The position numbers and the translations under genes were made by a program. This document shows positions 1 through 5,089 of a stretch of 5,195 nucleotides of DNA, piece after piece; positions within the stretch are counted from its first letter, which is position 1; every line of letters begins with the position of its first letter. The notes beneath the pieces are model-generated. The model was given only the letters and a program-made list of their open reading frames with translations, did no database searches and was not told the origin of the DNA. The stretch spans positions 1 to 5,195 of the forward strand of contig CAXSDV010000086.1 in assembly GCA_964235945.1 (NCBI GenBank), in the 5' to 3' direction. The DNA comes from JASLDZ01 sp964235945 (GTDB lineage: Bacteria > Pseudomonadota > Alphaproteobacteria > Caulobacterales > Caulobacteraceae).

Positions 1-1207
1 CCATCATCCCCGCGAAGCGTTCGAACAGGTGGAGGCTGTCGGTGGGGCCGGGGCTGGCTTCGGGGTGGTGTTGGACGCTGAACACCGGGCGGTCCGTCAG
101 GGCCAAGCCCGCGTTGGAGCCGTCGAACAGGGAGACGTGGGTCTCCTGCACGGCGGCGGGCAGGCTTTCGCGGTCGACGGTGAAGCCGTGGTTCATGGAC
201 ACGATCTCGACCCGGCCTGTGACGAGGTCCTTCACCGGGTGGTTCGCGCCGTGGTGGCCCTGGTCCATTTTGGTGGTGCGCGCGCCCAGCGCCCGCGCCA
301 GCATCTGGTGGCCGAGGCAGATGCCGAACACGGGCGTGCCGCTGTCGGCGAGTTTCCTGATCTCGGGCGCCGCGTAGGCGCCGGTGGCGGCCGGGTCGCC
401 CGGGCCGTTGGAGAGCAGCACCCCGTCCGGCTTGCGCGCCAGCACCTCCTCCGCCGTGGTGGAGGCGGGGAGCACGGTGGCGCGCGCGCCGATGGAGGTC
501 AGCGCCCGCAGGATGTTGCGCTTGATGCCGTAGTCGAGCACCGCGACCTCGAACCGCGGCTGGTCGAGCGCGCCCGCATAGCCGCCCGGCCAGGCCCACA
601 GCCCCTCGTCGAAGGTGAAAGACTGCAGGGTGGTGGCCTCCGCGGCGAGGTCCATTCCCGTCAGCCCGGTCCAGGCGCGGGCGCGGGCGACCAGCGCCTC
701 CAGGTCGAAGCGGCCGTCCGGCGCGTGGGCCACCACGCCGTGGGGCATGCCGCGCTCGCGGATGCGGCGGGTGAGGGCGCGGGTGTCGACCCCCGCCAGC
801 CCCACCACGCCGCGCGCGCGCATCCAGGCGTCGAGGGAGCTGGTGGCGCGGTAGTTGGCCGGATCGGTCGGCGGGTCGCGGAAGATCGCCGCCCGCGCGG
901 TGGTGCGCGCCCCGCCGAAGCCCGCGTCCAGGCTGGCGCCCGCCTCGCTCGAGGCGGCGAACTCGCGGCCGAACTGCTCCACGTCCTCGCGGTTCACCCC
1001 CGCCACGCCCACGTGGGGAAAGGTGAAGGTGACGATCTGCGCCATGTAGGAGGGGTCGGTCAGGATCTCCTGGTAGCCGGTCATGGCGGTGTTGAAGCAC
1101 ACCTCGCCCACCGCCTCGCCCGTCGCGCCCACGCCCAGGCCCGGCAGCACGGTCCCGTCCGCCAGCACGAGCACCCCGGTCGCGCCGGAGGGAAGGAGGT
1201 CGGCCAT
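1..1207 (-). CDS. carA: Carbamoyl-phosphate synthase small (glutaminase) subunit CarA, 3' end cut by window
   Basis: CarA hydrolyses glutamine and passes ammonia to CarB, which makes carbamoyl phosphate for pyrimidine and arginine synthesis in the cytoplasm. The reverse strand reads 402 codons without a stop and runs off the left edge close to the expected C-terminus. The N-terminal domain has the family blocks GATGEAVGEV (residues 27-36) and TGYQEILTDPSY (43-54). The class I glutamine amidotransferase domain has LSNGPGDP, the nucleophile elbow GICLGHQ with Cys297, and HHPEASPGPTDS with His381 and Glu383, so the Cys-His-Glu triad is complete. The ATG at 1207 is supported by GGAG at 1216-1219, 8 nt upstream. 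Against E. coli CarA as remembered, the stretch after VNRED (about residues 82-104) carries roughly 21 extra residues. carB is not in the window. The gene lies downstream of the entericidin gene on the same strand, with a terminator-like hairpin in between. Identification is very secure. Confidence 0.97.
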   Translation of the reverse strand, partial: MADLLPSGATGVLVLADGTVLPGLGVGATGEAVGEVCFNTAMTGYQEILTDPSYMAQIVTFTFPHVGVAGVNREDVEQFGREFAASSEAGASLDAGFGGARTTARAAIFRDPPTDPANYRATSSLDAWMRARGVVGLAGVDTRALTRRIRERGMPHGVVAHAPDGRFDLEALVARARAWTGLTGMDLAAEATTLQSFTFDEGLWAWPGGYAGALDQPRFEVAVLDYGIKRNILRALTSIGARATVLPASTTAEEVLARKPDGVLLSNGPGDPAATGAYAAPEIRKLADSGTPVFGICLGHQMLARALGARTTKMDQGHHGANHPVKDLVTGRVEIVSMNHGFTVDRESLPAAVQETHVSLFDGSNAGLALTDRPVFSVQHHPEASPGPTDSLHLFERFAGMM

Positions 1208-1248
1208 GGCGGAAGCTCCGAGGCGGGCGGAAACGGACGGCGCGCGCG

Positions 1249-1284
1249 AAAAAGGCGGGCCGGGGTCGCCCCCGGGCCCGCCTT
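1249..1284 (-). terminator. Strong intrinsic terminator hairpin in the carA leader (ecnAB terminator or carA attenuator)
   Basis: On the minus strand, AAGGCGGGCC (1284-1275) pairs perfectly over 10 bp with GGCCCGCCTT (1261-1252). A further GGGG/CCCC pairing closes over a CGA-type loop with one bulged base. The stem runs directly into TTTTT (1253-1249), the classic rho-independent layout. The tract ends about 30 nt before the carA Shine-Dalgarno, leaving little room for a separate carA promoter. It therefore either ends ecnAB transcripts or sits in the carA leader as an attenuator. The AAGGCG at 1284-1279 can pair instead with CGCCTT at 1296-1291, so a competing structure exists. Confidence 0.75.
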
Positions 1285-1300
1285 GTCGCGAAGGCGCCGA

Positions 1301-1329
1301 CGTGTACGGCCGTGGCCGCCGGGGGTCAA
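1301..1329 (-). promoter_or_regulatory. Possible sigma-70 type promoter for carA
   Basis: The minus strand reads TTGACC (1329-1324), then 17 nt, then TACACG (1306-1301). The -35 matches consensus at 5 of 6 positions and the spacing is ideal, but the -10 matches only 3 of 6. The -35 lies in the top of a GC-rich inverted repeat (1314-1342), which may simply be RNA structure. If real, transcription would start near 1294 and the terminator hairpin at 1284-1249 would lie in the carA 5' leader. This is a weak call from motif inspection only. Confidence 0.3.
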
Positions 1330-1357
1330 ACCCCGGGCGGCCGCGCCGAAAAGGCGC
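1314..1357. repeat. Two adjacent GC-rich inverted repeats between ecnAB and carA
   Basis: GGCCGCC (1314-1320) pairs with GGCGGCC (1336-1342). An inner GGGGT/ACCCC stem (1322-1326 with 1330-1334) adds to it, interrupted by one G-G mismatch. Next to it, GCGCC (1343-1347) pairs with GGCGC (1353-1357) around a 5-nt loop. The smaller hairpin begins 9 nt after the ecnAB stop codon. Neither is followed by a U-tract on the minus strand, so they are weak terminators at most. They may cap the ecnAB mRNA 3' end or structure the carA leader. Confidence 0.5.
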
Positions 1358-1365
1358 TTCGGGCC

Positions 1366-1503
1366 TTAGTGCTTGGCGTCTTCGGCGGTGTTGCTGACCG
1401 CGTGGCCCGCGGCGCTGACGTCGCGGCCGGCGCCCGAGATGGTGTTGCAGGCGGCGGTGGACACGGCGGCGGCGGCGGCCAGCAGGACGATGAGCTTGCG
1501 CAT
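1366..1503 (-). CDS. ecnAB: Entericidin A/B family lipoprotein
   Basis: A 45-residue protein with the entericidin layout: a short basic start (MRKL), a hydrophobic alanine-rich signal segment (residues 5-18), a lipid-attachment cysteine at residue 19, and the signature CNTISGAGRDVSAAG (19-33) followed by a small polar tail. E. coli EcnA and EcnB carry the same C-N-T-x-x-G-x-G-x-D-(I/V)-S-x-x-G core. The product should be exported, lipidated and placed in the envelope. In E. coli EcnA/EcnB are described as an antidote/bacteriolytic lipoprotein pair linked to stationary phase. Here only one copy is visible, so a toxin or antidote role cannot be assigned. The lipobox is slightly unusual, with Thr rather than Leu at -3. 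AAGGAG at 1512-1517 lies 8 nt before the ATG. A candidate EcfG-type promoter lies upstream. Too short for most ORF callers, but the motif match is convincing. Confidence 0.9.
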   Translation of the reverse strand: MRKLIVLLAAAAAVSTAACNTISGAGRDVSAAGHAVSNTAEDAKH

Positions 1504-1557
1504 GGGTTGGTCTCCTTGAAGTGGCGGGATGGGTCTGCCCCAGGTCCGTGGTGGTGC

Positions 1558-1583
1558 AAACCCGAAGGAAGCGGGGCTGTTCC
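1558..1583 (-). promoter_or_regulatory. Candidate EcfG/SigT/RpoE2-type general stress promoter driving ecnAB
   Basis: The minus strand reads GGAAC (1583-1579), 17 nt, then GTTT (1561-1558). This matches the alphaproteobacterial general stress response promoter (GGAAC with about 16-18 nt before GTT, recognised by EcfG-family sigma factors under PhyR/NepR control). Transcription would begin near 1550, giving a 5' leader of roughly 45-50 nt and placing the Shine-Dalgarno correctly. Position, strand and spacing all fit the entericidin gene. No other convincing promoter is visible upstream of that gene. Confidence 0.7.
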
Positions 1584-1629
1584 AAATCCGACGCCGAAAC
1601 CCGTGGCTGTGGCGCCCCGGTCACGCCGA

Positions 1630-1662
1630 CCCCGCCCCTGGAAAGCTTGACGTGGGGCGGGG
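1630..1662. repeat. 9-bp perfect GC-rich inverted repeat upstream of the aspartic protease gene
   Basis: CCCCGCCCC (1630-1638) and GGGGCGGGG (1654-1662) are perfect inverted copies separated by 15 nt. The spacer includes AAGCTT and most of a TTGACG (1647-1652), a possible -35 hexamer for the plus-strand gene at 1708. No good -10 follows at 16-18 nt, and no U-tract follows on either strand, so it is neither a confident promoter nor a terminator. It could be an operator or an RNA hairpin. In such GC-rich DNA, chance is also possible. Confidence 0.4.
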
Positions 1663-1697
1663 CGGCGTCTCCCCTACCCCGGCGCAATCGCGCGCGG

Positions 1698-1701
1698 GGA
1701 G
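1698..1701 (+). promoter_or_regulatory. Shine-Dalgarno that decides the protease start (ATG 1708 over ATG 1702)
   Basis: GGAG (part of GGGGAG, 1696-1701) touches the first in-frame ATG at 1702 with no spacer. It lies 6 nt before the second ATG at 1708, which favours 1708. The two proteins differ by only two residues (ML). Confidence 0.6.
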
Positions 1702-1707
1702 ATGTTG

Positions 1708-2784
1708 ATGCGGGACGTAGGGCCACGTATCCGGCGCGGCGCGGGGCTGGCGGCGGCGCTGGCGGCGGCGCTCGCCGCGGCGGTTTGCGGCCCGGCGCAG
1801 GCCTCTCCGGGCTGCAAGCTCGGCGTCCTGCCCGGCGGCGAGTTCAAGGTTTCCTTCGACGCGAACCGGCCGGTGATGACCGGCGAGATCGACGGCCGCC
1901 CCGTGCGCGTGCTCATCGACACCGGAGCGCAGAAGTCCCTGGTGCTGCGCGCGTCCGCCCGCCGCCTCGGCCTCACGCTGCGCACGCTCAACGGCGCGCG
2001 CATGTACGGGGCGGGCGGCGGTTCGGACGTGCAGCTGGCCGTGGCCGACCTGAAGCTCGCCGGAGTGGAGCTGCACGACATGCACCTCCTCGTCGCCGGC
2101 GAGGTCGGGGCCGACGTGGACATGCTGCTGGGCGAGGATTTCCTGTCGAACTACGACGTGGAGCTCGACCTGGCGCACGGCGCCGTGCGCCTGCTCAGCG
2201 GCGCCGGTTGCCAGGACTCCGACATGCCCTACTGGGCGGCGGGCTATGACGAGGCGCCGCTGGTGGGCGACCCCGTGCGCGACAACCACCTGGTCGTGCC
2301 CGTCAAGCTGAACGGGCGGTCCGTGCGCGCCATACTGGATTCGGGCGCCTCCGCCTCGGTGGCCACGCCCGCGACCGCGGCGGCGGCCCACGTCGCGCTC
2401 GCCGGGCCGGTCGCGGGCGGACCCACCTCGCGGGGCCTCGGCGGGCGGCGCACGCCCGTGCAGGTGGCGCGGCTGGACAGCTTCCAGATCGGCGCCGAGA
2501 CCGTGCAGGGGCCGTCGCTGCGCTTCGCGGACATCTTCAGCGCGTCGACCTACGAGGAGACGGGCTCCATACTCGCCCAGCGCGCCTTCGACGCCCAGAC
2601 CATGCTGCTGGGGGCGGACTTCCTGCGCGCGCACCGGGTGCTGATCTCGCCGCGCCGCCGCAAGATCTTCTTCACCTACGGCGGCGGTCCCGTCTTCGCG
2701 GCGGCGGCGGACAACGGGCCGCCGGCCCCCCCGCCTCCCGCCCAGGCGCCTGCGCCGGCCGCCGCGGCGTCCACGGGGGGTTAA
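1708..2784 (+). CDS. Exported protein with two retropepsin-like aspartic protease domains
   Basis: A 358-residue protein. Residues 1-32 form a signal peptide: Arg-rich start, Ala/Leu core, likely cleavage after A-Q-A (residues 30-32), so the mature protein is probably periplasmic. Two retropepsin-like (Asp_protease_2/gag-asp type) repeats follow. Repeat 1 has the catalytic motif VLIDTGA with Asp71 and the closing MLLGEDF motif at 139-145. Repeat 2 has AILDSGAS with Asp211 and MLLGADF at 299-305. Both D-T/S-G triads are intact, and together they could form the single active site that retroviral proteases build as a homodimer. The C-terminus (about 338-357) is a Pro/Ala-rich, low-complexity tail. 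The substrate is unknown. The start at 1708 is chosen on Shine-Dalgarno spacing; 1702 is the alternative. A DUF2336 gene follows 27 nt downstream, probably co-transcribed. Family assignment is strong, cellular role unknown. Confidence 0.88.
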   Translation: MRDVGPRIRRGAGLAAALAAALAAAVCGPAQASPGCKLGVLPGGEFKVSFDANRPVMTGEIDGRPVRVLIDTGAQKSLVLRASARRLGLTLRTLNGARMYGAGGGSDVQLAVADLKLAGVELHDMHLLVAGEVGADVDMLLGEDFLSNYDVELDLAHGAVRLLSGAGCQDSDMPYWAAGYDEAPLVGDPVRDNHLVVPVKLNGRSVRAILDSGASASVATPATAAAAHVALAGPVAGGPTSRGLGGRRTPVQVARLDSFQIGAETVQGPSLRFADIFSASTYEETGSILAQRAFDAQTMLLGADFLRAHRVLISPRRRKIFFTYGGGPVFAAAADNGPPAPPPPAQAPAPAAAASTGG

Positions 2785-2811
2785 CCGGAGCGCGGGCAGG
2801 GTGGCCGTCGC

Positions 2812-4029
2812 ATGGCCGAGCCCGCCCTCGCCGAACCGCCGCTCCCCGCGCCCGAGCCGCGGCCCAACCGCGCGCGCGGCGCGCTGATCCGCCGTCTGGC
2901 CGACGTGGTGGGCCTGCCCTCCAGCCGGGTGAACGCTTTCGAGCGCGCCATGACCGCCGACCTCCTGGTGGAGATGCTGCGCGAGGCCAGCCCCGGCGAG
3001 CGCCAGCGCGTGGCGCGACGCCTGGCCCAGCTCACCGAGATCCCGTCCAGCCTGCTGCGCCTGTTGCTGCGCGACGGGGTGGAGGTGTCGCGGCCCATCC
3101 TGGAGCACGGCGGCCTCTCGGACAGCGACCTGCTGGGCTGCATCGAGGACACGGGGGTCGCCCACCACCGCATCCTGGCCGCGCGCCGCCCCGTATCGGA
3201 GGTGGTGGCCGAGGCGCTGGTGGCGCGCGGCGACATCCCCACCGTCGAGACCCTGCTGCGCAACCGCGAGGCGCGCCTGTCCACCCCCGCGCTGGAGGCG
3301 GTGACCGCCCTGACCCGCGGCCGCGGAAGCCTGATCCCCGACCTGCTGCGCCGGCCCGAACTGCGCCCGGCCCACGCCTACGTGGTGTTCTGGTGGGCGG
3401 AGGCGCCCGAGCGGCGGATCATCCTCACCCGCTTCGCCGTGTCGCGCGAGGTGCTGCAGGAGAGCGCGGGCGACGTGTTTCCCCTGGCCGCCGCCGAGGG
3501 CTGGCAGGACCCGCTGGTGCGCAAGGCGCTGCAGTTCGTCGAGCGCCGACAACGCAACCGCGCGGCGATCGACAAGAGCCCTTACGAGAGCCTGGAGGCG
3601 GCGGTGACCCTCGCCCAGGACGGCCTCACCCGCGAGCTCGCCTCCGAGATCGGCTACCTGTCGGGGTTGAAGCCCGCCACCGGGGCCAAAATCCTCGCGG
3701 ACGCGTCGGGCGAGCCCCTGGCGGTGCTGTGCAAGGCCACGGGCCTGCCCCGCGCCGCCGTGCGCGCCCTGTGGCGCGGCCTGCGGAGGCCGGAGACGGA
3801 CGAAGCGGGCGCGGTCGCCGCTCCCCTCGCCCGGGTGCTCGAGACCTACGACGTGATGGCGGTGGACCGGGCCCAGACCGTGCTGCGCTACTGGAACTGG
3901 GCGCTGACCTCCGCCCTCACCCCGGCGCTGGTGCGCGCCATCCGCGAGGGGGACGCCAGCGCCCTGGACCCCTACTCCGCCCCCCAGCGCGCCGCCATGC
4001 TGGCCCTGGCCTCGGACCTGCGGCGCTGA
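2812..4029 (+). CDS. DUF2336 domain-containing protein
   Basis: A 405-residue, helix-rich soluble protein with no signal peptide or membrane segment. It matches the alphaproteobacterial DUF2336 family as I remember it. The pattern includes a run such as DGVEVSRPILEH (residues 88-99), DSDLLGCIEDTG (104-115), HHRILAARRPVSE (118-130) and VETLLRNREARLS (145-157), resembling HEAT-like helical repeats. A W/R-rich block around residues 186-212 (VVFWW, then RRIILTRF) is also typical. The first 22 residues are Pro/Ala-rich and probably disordered. Molecular function is unknown; such repeats usually act as protein-binding scaffolds. The start ATG has only a weak upstream AGGG (2798-2801). It lies 27 nt after the protease stop, consistent with an operon. 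A PAS_5 gene follows after a 94-nt gap with its own regulatory motifs, so it may be a separate unit. Confidence 0.85.
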   Translation: MAEPALAEPPLPAPEPRPNRARGALIRRLADVVGLPSSRVNAFERAMTADLLVEMLREASPGERQRVARRLAQLTEIPSSLLRLLLRDGVEVSRPILEHGGLSDSDLLGCIEDTGVAHHRILAARRPVSEVVAEALVARGDIPTVETLLRNREARLSTPALEAVTALTRGRGSLIPDLLRRPELRPAHAYVVFWWAEAPERRIILTRFAVSREVLQESAGDVFPLAAAEGWQDPLVRKALQFVERRQRNRAAIDKSPYESLEAAVTLAQDGLTRELASEIGYLSGLKPATGAKILADASGEPLAVLCKATGLPRAAVRALWRGLRRPETDEAGAVAAPLARVLETYDVMAVDRAQTVLRYWNWALTSALTPALVRAIREGDASALDPYSAPQRAAMLALASDLRR

Positions 4030-4043
4030 CGGTGGCTCCGAAC

Positions 4044-4098
4044 GAATCGCGCGCTTGCAGGCGCAGCCTTAATCGCGCCATAACATCAGAAGTGATTC
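4044..4098. promoter_or_regulatory. Two GANTC (CcrM-type) sites flanking the promoter region of the PAS gene
   Basis: GAATC at 4044-4048 and GATTC at 4094-4098 are both GANTC, the target of the cell-cycle methyltransferase CcrM in many Alphaproteobacteria. In Caulobacter, promoters with methylated GANTC are often controlled by GcrA. Reading by eye, the other GANTC sites in the window are at 2215, 2338 and 4583, all inside genes. Two in a 94-nt gap is therefore a local cluster. The motif is short and the functional reading is inferred. Confidence 0.4.
4069..4084 (+). promoter_or_regulatory. CtrA-like binding site and possible promoter upstream of the PAS gene
   Basis: TTAA (4069-4072), 7 nt, then ATAAC (4080-4084) matches the full CtrA box TTAA-N7-TTAAC at all but one position. 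It sits about 40-55 nt before the likely ATG, where a CtrA-controlled promoter would place it. CATAAC (4079-4084) also resembles a -10 hexamer (4 of 6), with TTGCAG (4055-4060) 18 nt upstream as a poor -35. This gap is noticeably richer in A/T than its surroundings. Confidence 0.4.
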
Positions 4099-4109
4099 CA
4101 AGGAGTTGC

Positions 4110-4114
4110 GGGAG
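4110..4114 (+). promoter_or_regulatory. Shine-Dalgarno that decides the PAS protein start
   Basis: GGGAG (4110-4114) lies 9 nt before ATG 4124. A better-looking AAGGAG (4100-4105) abuts an in-frame TTG at 4106 with no spacer and is 18 nt from ATG 4124, so it fits neither start well. ATG 4124 is preferred; ATG 4127 is the close alternative. Confidence 0.5.
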
Positions 4115-4123
4115 TATCCGCAC

Positions 4124-4609
4124 ATGATGGCGCAGATGGGGGCTCCCGCGGCGGCCAAGCGGGCGACGGAGGAGATGCTCGCCTACTGGGCGTCCCGGCG
4201 CTTCGGCGGCCGGCTGCCCGGGCGCGCGCACATCCACCCGGGCGACTTCAAACGCCACCTGCCCAACGTCAGCCTGATCGACGTGCGCGCCGGCCGCCGC
4301 TACCGCCTGCGCCTGGCGGGCACGGGGCTCTACGGCGTGTACGGCGGCGAGATCACCGGCAAGCGGCTGGAGGAGGTCTATCCCGAGCCCGTGTGCGACT
4401 ACTGGCGCGGCGAACTGGACCAGGTGGTGGCCGCGCGCCGCCCGGCGGTGGGCACCCACAACTTCGGCTGGCGGGGGGCTTCGCACCTGTCCATCATGTG
4501 GCTGCGCCTGCCGCTCGCCTCCGACGGGGCGGAGGTGGACATGATCCTGGGCTTCGACGCCCCGGTCGGCGGCGCGGCGCGCGAGTCCAGCGGCATCCGC
4601 GCCGCCTGA
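4124..4609 (+). CDS. PAS_5 family (PAS-like sensory domain) protein
   Basis: A 161-residue cytoplasmic protein that is almost entirely one PAS_5-type domain, an alphaproteobacterial PAS-like family. Typical blocks are YWASRRFGGRLPGRAHIHP (residues 21-39), the following LPNVSLIDV (46-54), RYRLRLAGTGLY (59-70), EITGKRLEEV (76-85) and HLSIMWLRLPL (121-131). The last is followed by a Glu-Val-Asp stretch that closes the beta sheet. No kinase, GGDEF or DNA-binding domain is attached, so it probably works through a partner or is a ligand-binding adaptor. The ligand is not evident. The start is set at ATG 4124 because GGGAG lies 9 nt upstream; a TTG at 4106 would add six residues but has no usable spacing. 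The upstream gap contains a CtrA-like box and two GANTC sites. The preceding DUF2336 gene is on the same strand. Confidence 0.85.
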   Translation: MMAQMGAPAAAKRATEEMLAYWASRRFGGRLPGRAHIHPGDFKRHLPNVSLIDVRAGRRYRLRLAGTGLYGVYGGEITGKRLEEVYPEPVCDYWRGELDQVVAARRPAVGTHNFGWRGASHLSIMWLRLPLASDGAEVDMILGFDAPVGGAARESSGIRAA

Positions 4610-4610
4610 G

Positions 4611-4653
4611 CCGCCACGACAGCCTCGGTCGTAAGCGGTAGGAAAACTATCCT
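4611..4653. repeat. Small inverted repeats between the PAS and DnaA-like genes
   Basis: ACGAC (4616-4620) pairs with GTCGT (4628-4632) around a 7-nt loop. CCGC (4611-4614) can extend the stem with GCGG (4635-4638) past a short bulge. There is no U-tract, so it is a weak terminator for the PAS gene at best. Immediately after it, AGGA (4640-4643), N6, TCCT (4650-4653) is a short palindrome in locally A-rich sequence, where a promoter or operator for the next gene might lie. No clear -35/-10 pair was found in 4610-4720. Confidence 0.3.
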
Positions 4654-4720
4654 CTCATCAGCCGTCCCGTCCTAACCTTCGCCTCCGGCCATCGTGCGGC
4701 CGCAGTGCGGAGGATCGTTC

Positions 4721-5089
4721 ATGCCCGCCCCCCATCCCGCGTTCGAGCCGCCCGCGGCCGGTCCGGGTTCACGGCCGGACGCCGACCAGGCCCGCGCCGT
4801 GCTGGTGGCCCACCTCGTGGCCCTGTCCACCGGCGTGCCCGCCGAGGACGTGGCCGGCCGCGCCCGGGGCGACGCCGCCGCCGCCCGCGCGCGCCAAACC
4901 GCCATGTACCTGGCGCACACCGCCTTCGGCTGGCCGCTGGCGCGCGTGGGCCAGGCGTTCGGGCGCGACCGGACCACCGCCGGCCACGCCTGCCAGCGGG
5001 TGGAGGACCTGCGCGACGACGCACGCTTCGACGCGGGCCTGTGCGCGCTGGAGGCGTGCCTGCGCGCCCTGCCCGAGGCCCGCGCGTGA
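4721..5089 (+). CDS. Stand-alone DnaA domain IV-like DNA-binding protein
   Basis: A 122-residue protein. Residues 1-20 are Pro/Ala-rich. The rest resembles the C-terminal DNA-binding domain of the replication initiator DnaA (Bac_DnaA_C), with ARQTAMYLAH (57-66), the helix-turn-helix VGQAFGRDRTTAGHAC (76-91) and VEDLRDD (94-100). The AAA+ and oligomerisation domains of DnaA are absent, so it cannot itself be an initiator. Compared with DnaA's GGRDHTT signature, it has GRDRTT: one Gly is missing and Arg replaces the His. I recall this form as typical of a small alphaproteobacterial helix-turn-helix family rather than a decayed dnaA. The start ATG has GGAGG (4709-4713) 7 nt upstream. The GTG of the next gene overlaps its stop, indicating translational coupling. 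It may bind DNA as a transcription regulator; the target is unknown. Confidence 0.85.
   Translation: MPAPHPAFEPPAAGPGSRPDADQARAVLVAHLVALSTGVPAEDVAGRARGDAAAARARQTAMYLAHTAFGWPLARVGQAFGRDRTTAGHACQRVEDLRDDARFDAGLCALEACLRALPEARA

Noticed and set aside
29..1369. A 446-codon open frame on the plus strand
   Set aside because: It lies antisense to carA and extends past it. The protein is Arg/Gly/Ala/His-rich with no recognisable domain, as expected when very GC-rich coding DNA lacks stops on the opposite strand.
1647..1680. Sigma-70 promoter for the protease gene (TTGACG with a downstream TACCCC)
   Set aside because: The only A/T-containing -10-like hexamer is about 21-22 nt away, and at 17 nt the sequence is TCCCCT. 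Neither is convincing.
1521..2249. A plus-strand frame overlapping the start of the protease gene
   Set aside because: It gives an Arg/Gly-rich protein without domain signals. The other frame has a signal peptide and catalytic motifs.
2701..2781. Low-complexity GCG/CCG-rich tract at the end of the protease gene as a DNA repeat
   Set aside because: It is explained by codons for the Ala-rich stretch and the Pro/Ala-rich C-terminal tail. No regular repeat unit is present.
1621..3552. A 643-codon open frame on the minus strand
   Set aside because: It overlaps both the aspartic protease and the DUF2336 gene, which have clear family matches. Its product is His/Arg/Gln/Gly-biased and shows no domain, so it is a composition artefact.
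3917..4486. A 189-codon minus-strand frame across the DUF2336/PAS junction
   Set aside because: It covers the end of one well-supported gene and most of another, and has no recognisable motif.
4631..4647. GTAA-N7-GAAA as a second CtrA box before the DnaA-like gene
   Set aside because: Both half-sites deviate from TTAA (one and two mismatches), too weak to call.
4694..4720. Upstream GTG start at 4694 for the DnaA-like gene
   Set aside because: ATG 4721 has GGAGG 7 nt upstream. The extra nine residues would read through the Shine-Dalgarno itself.
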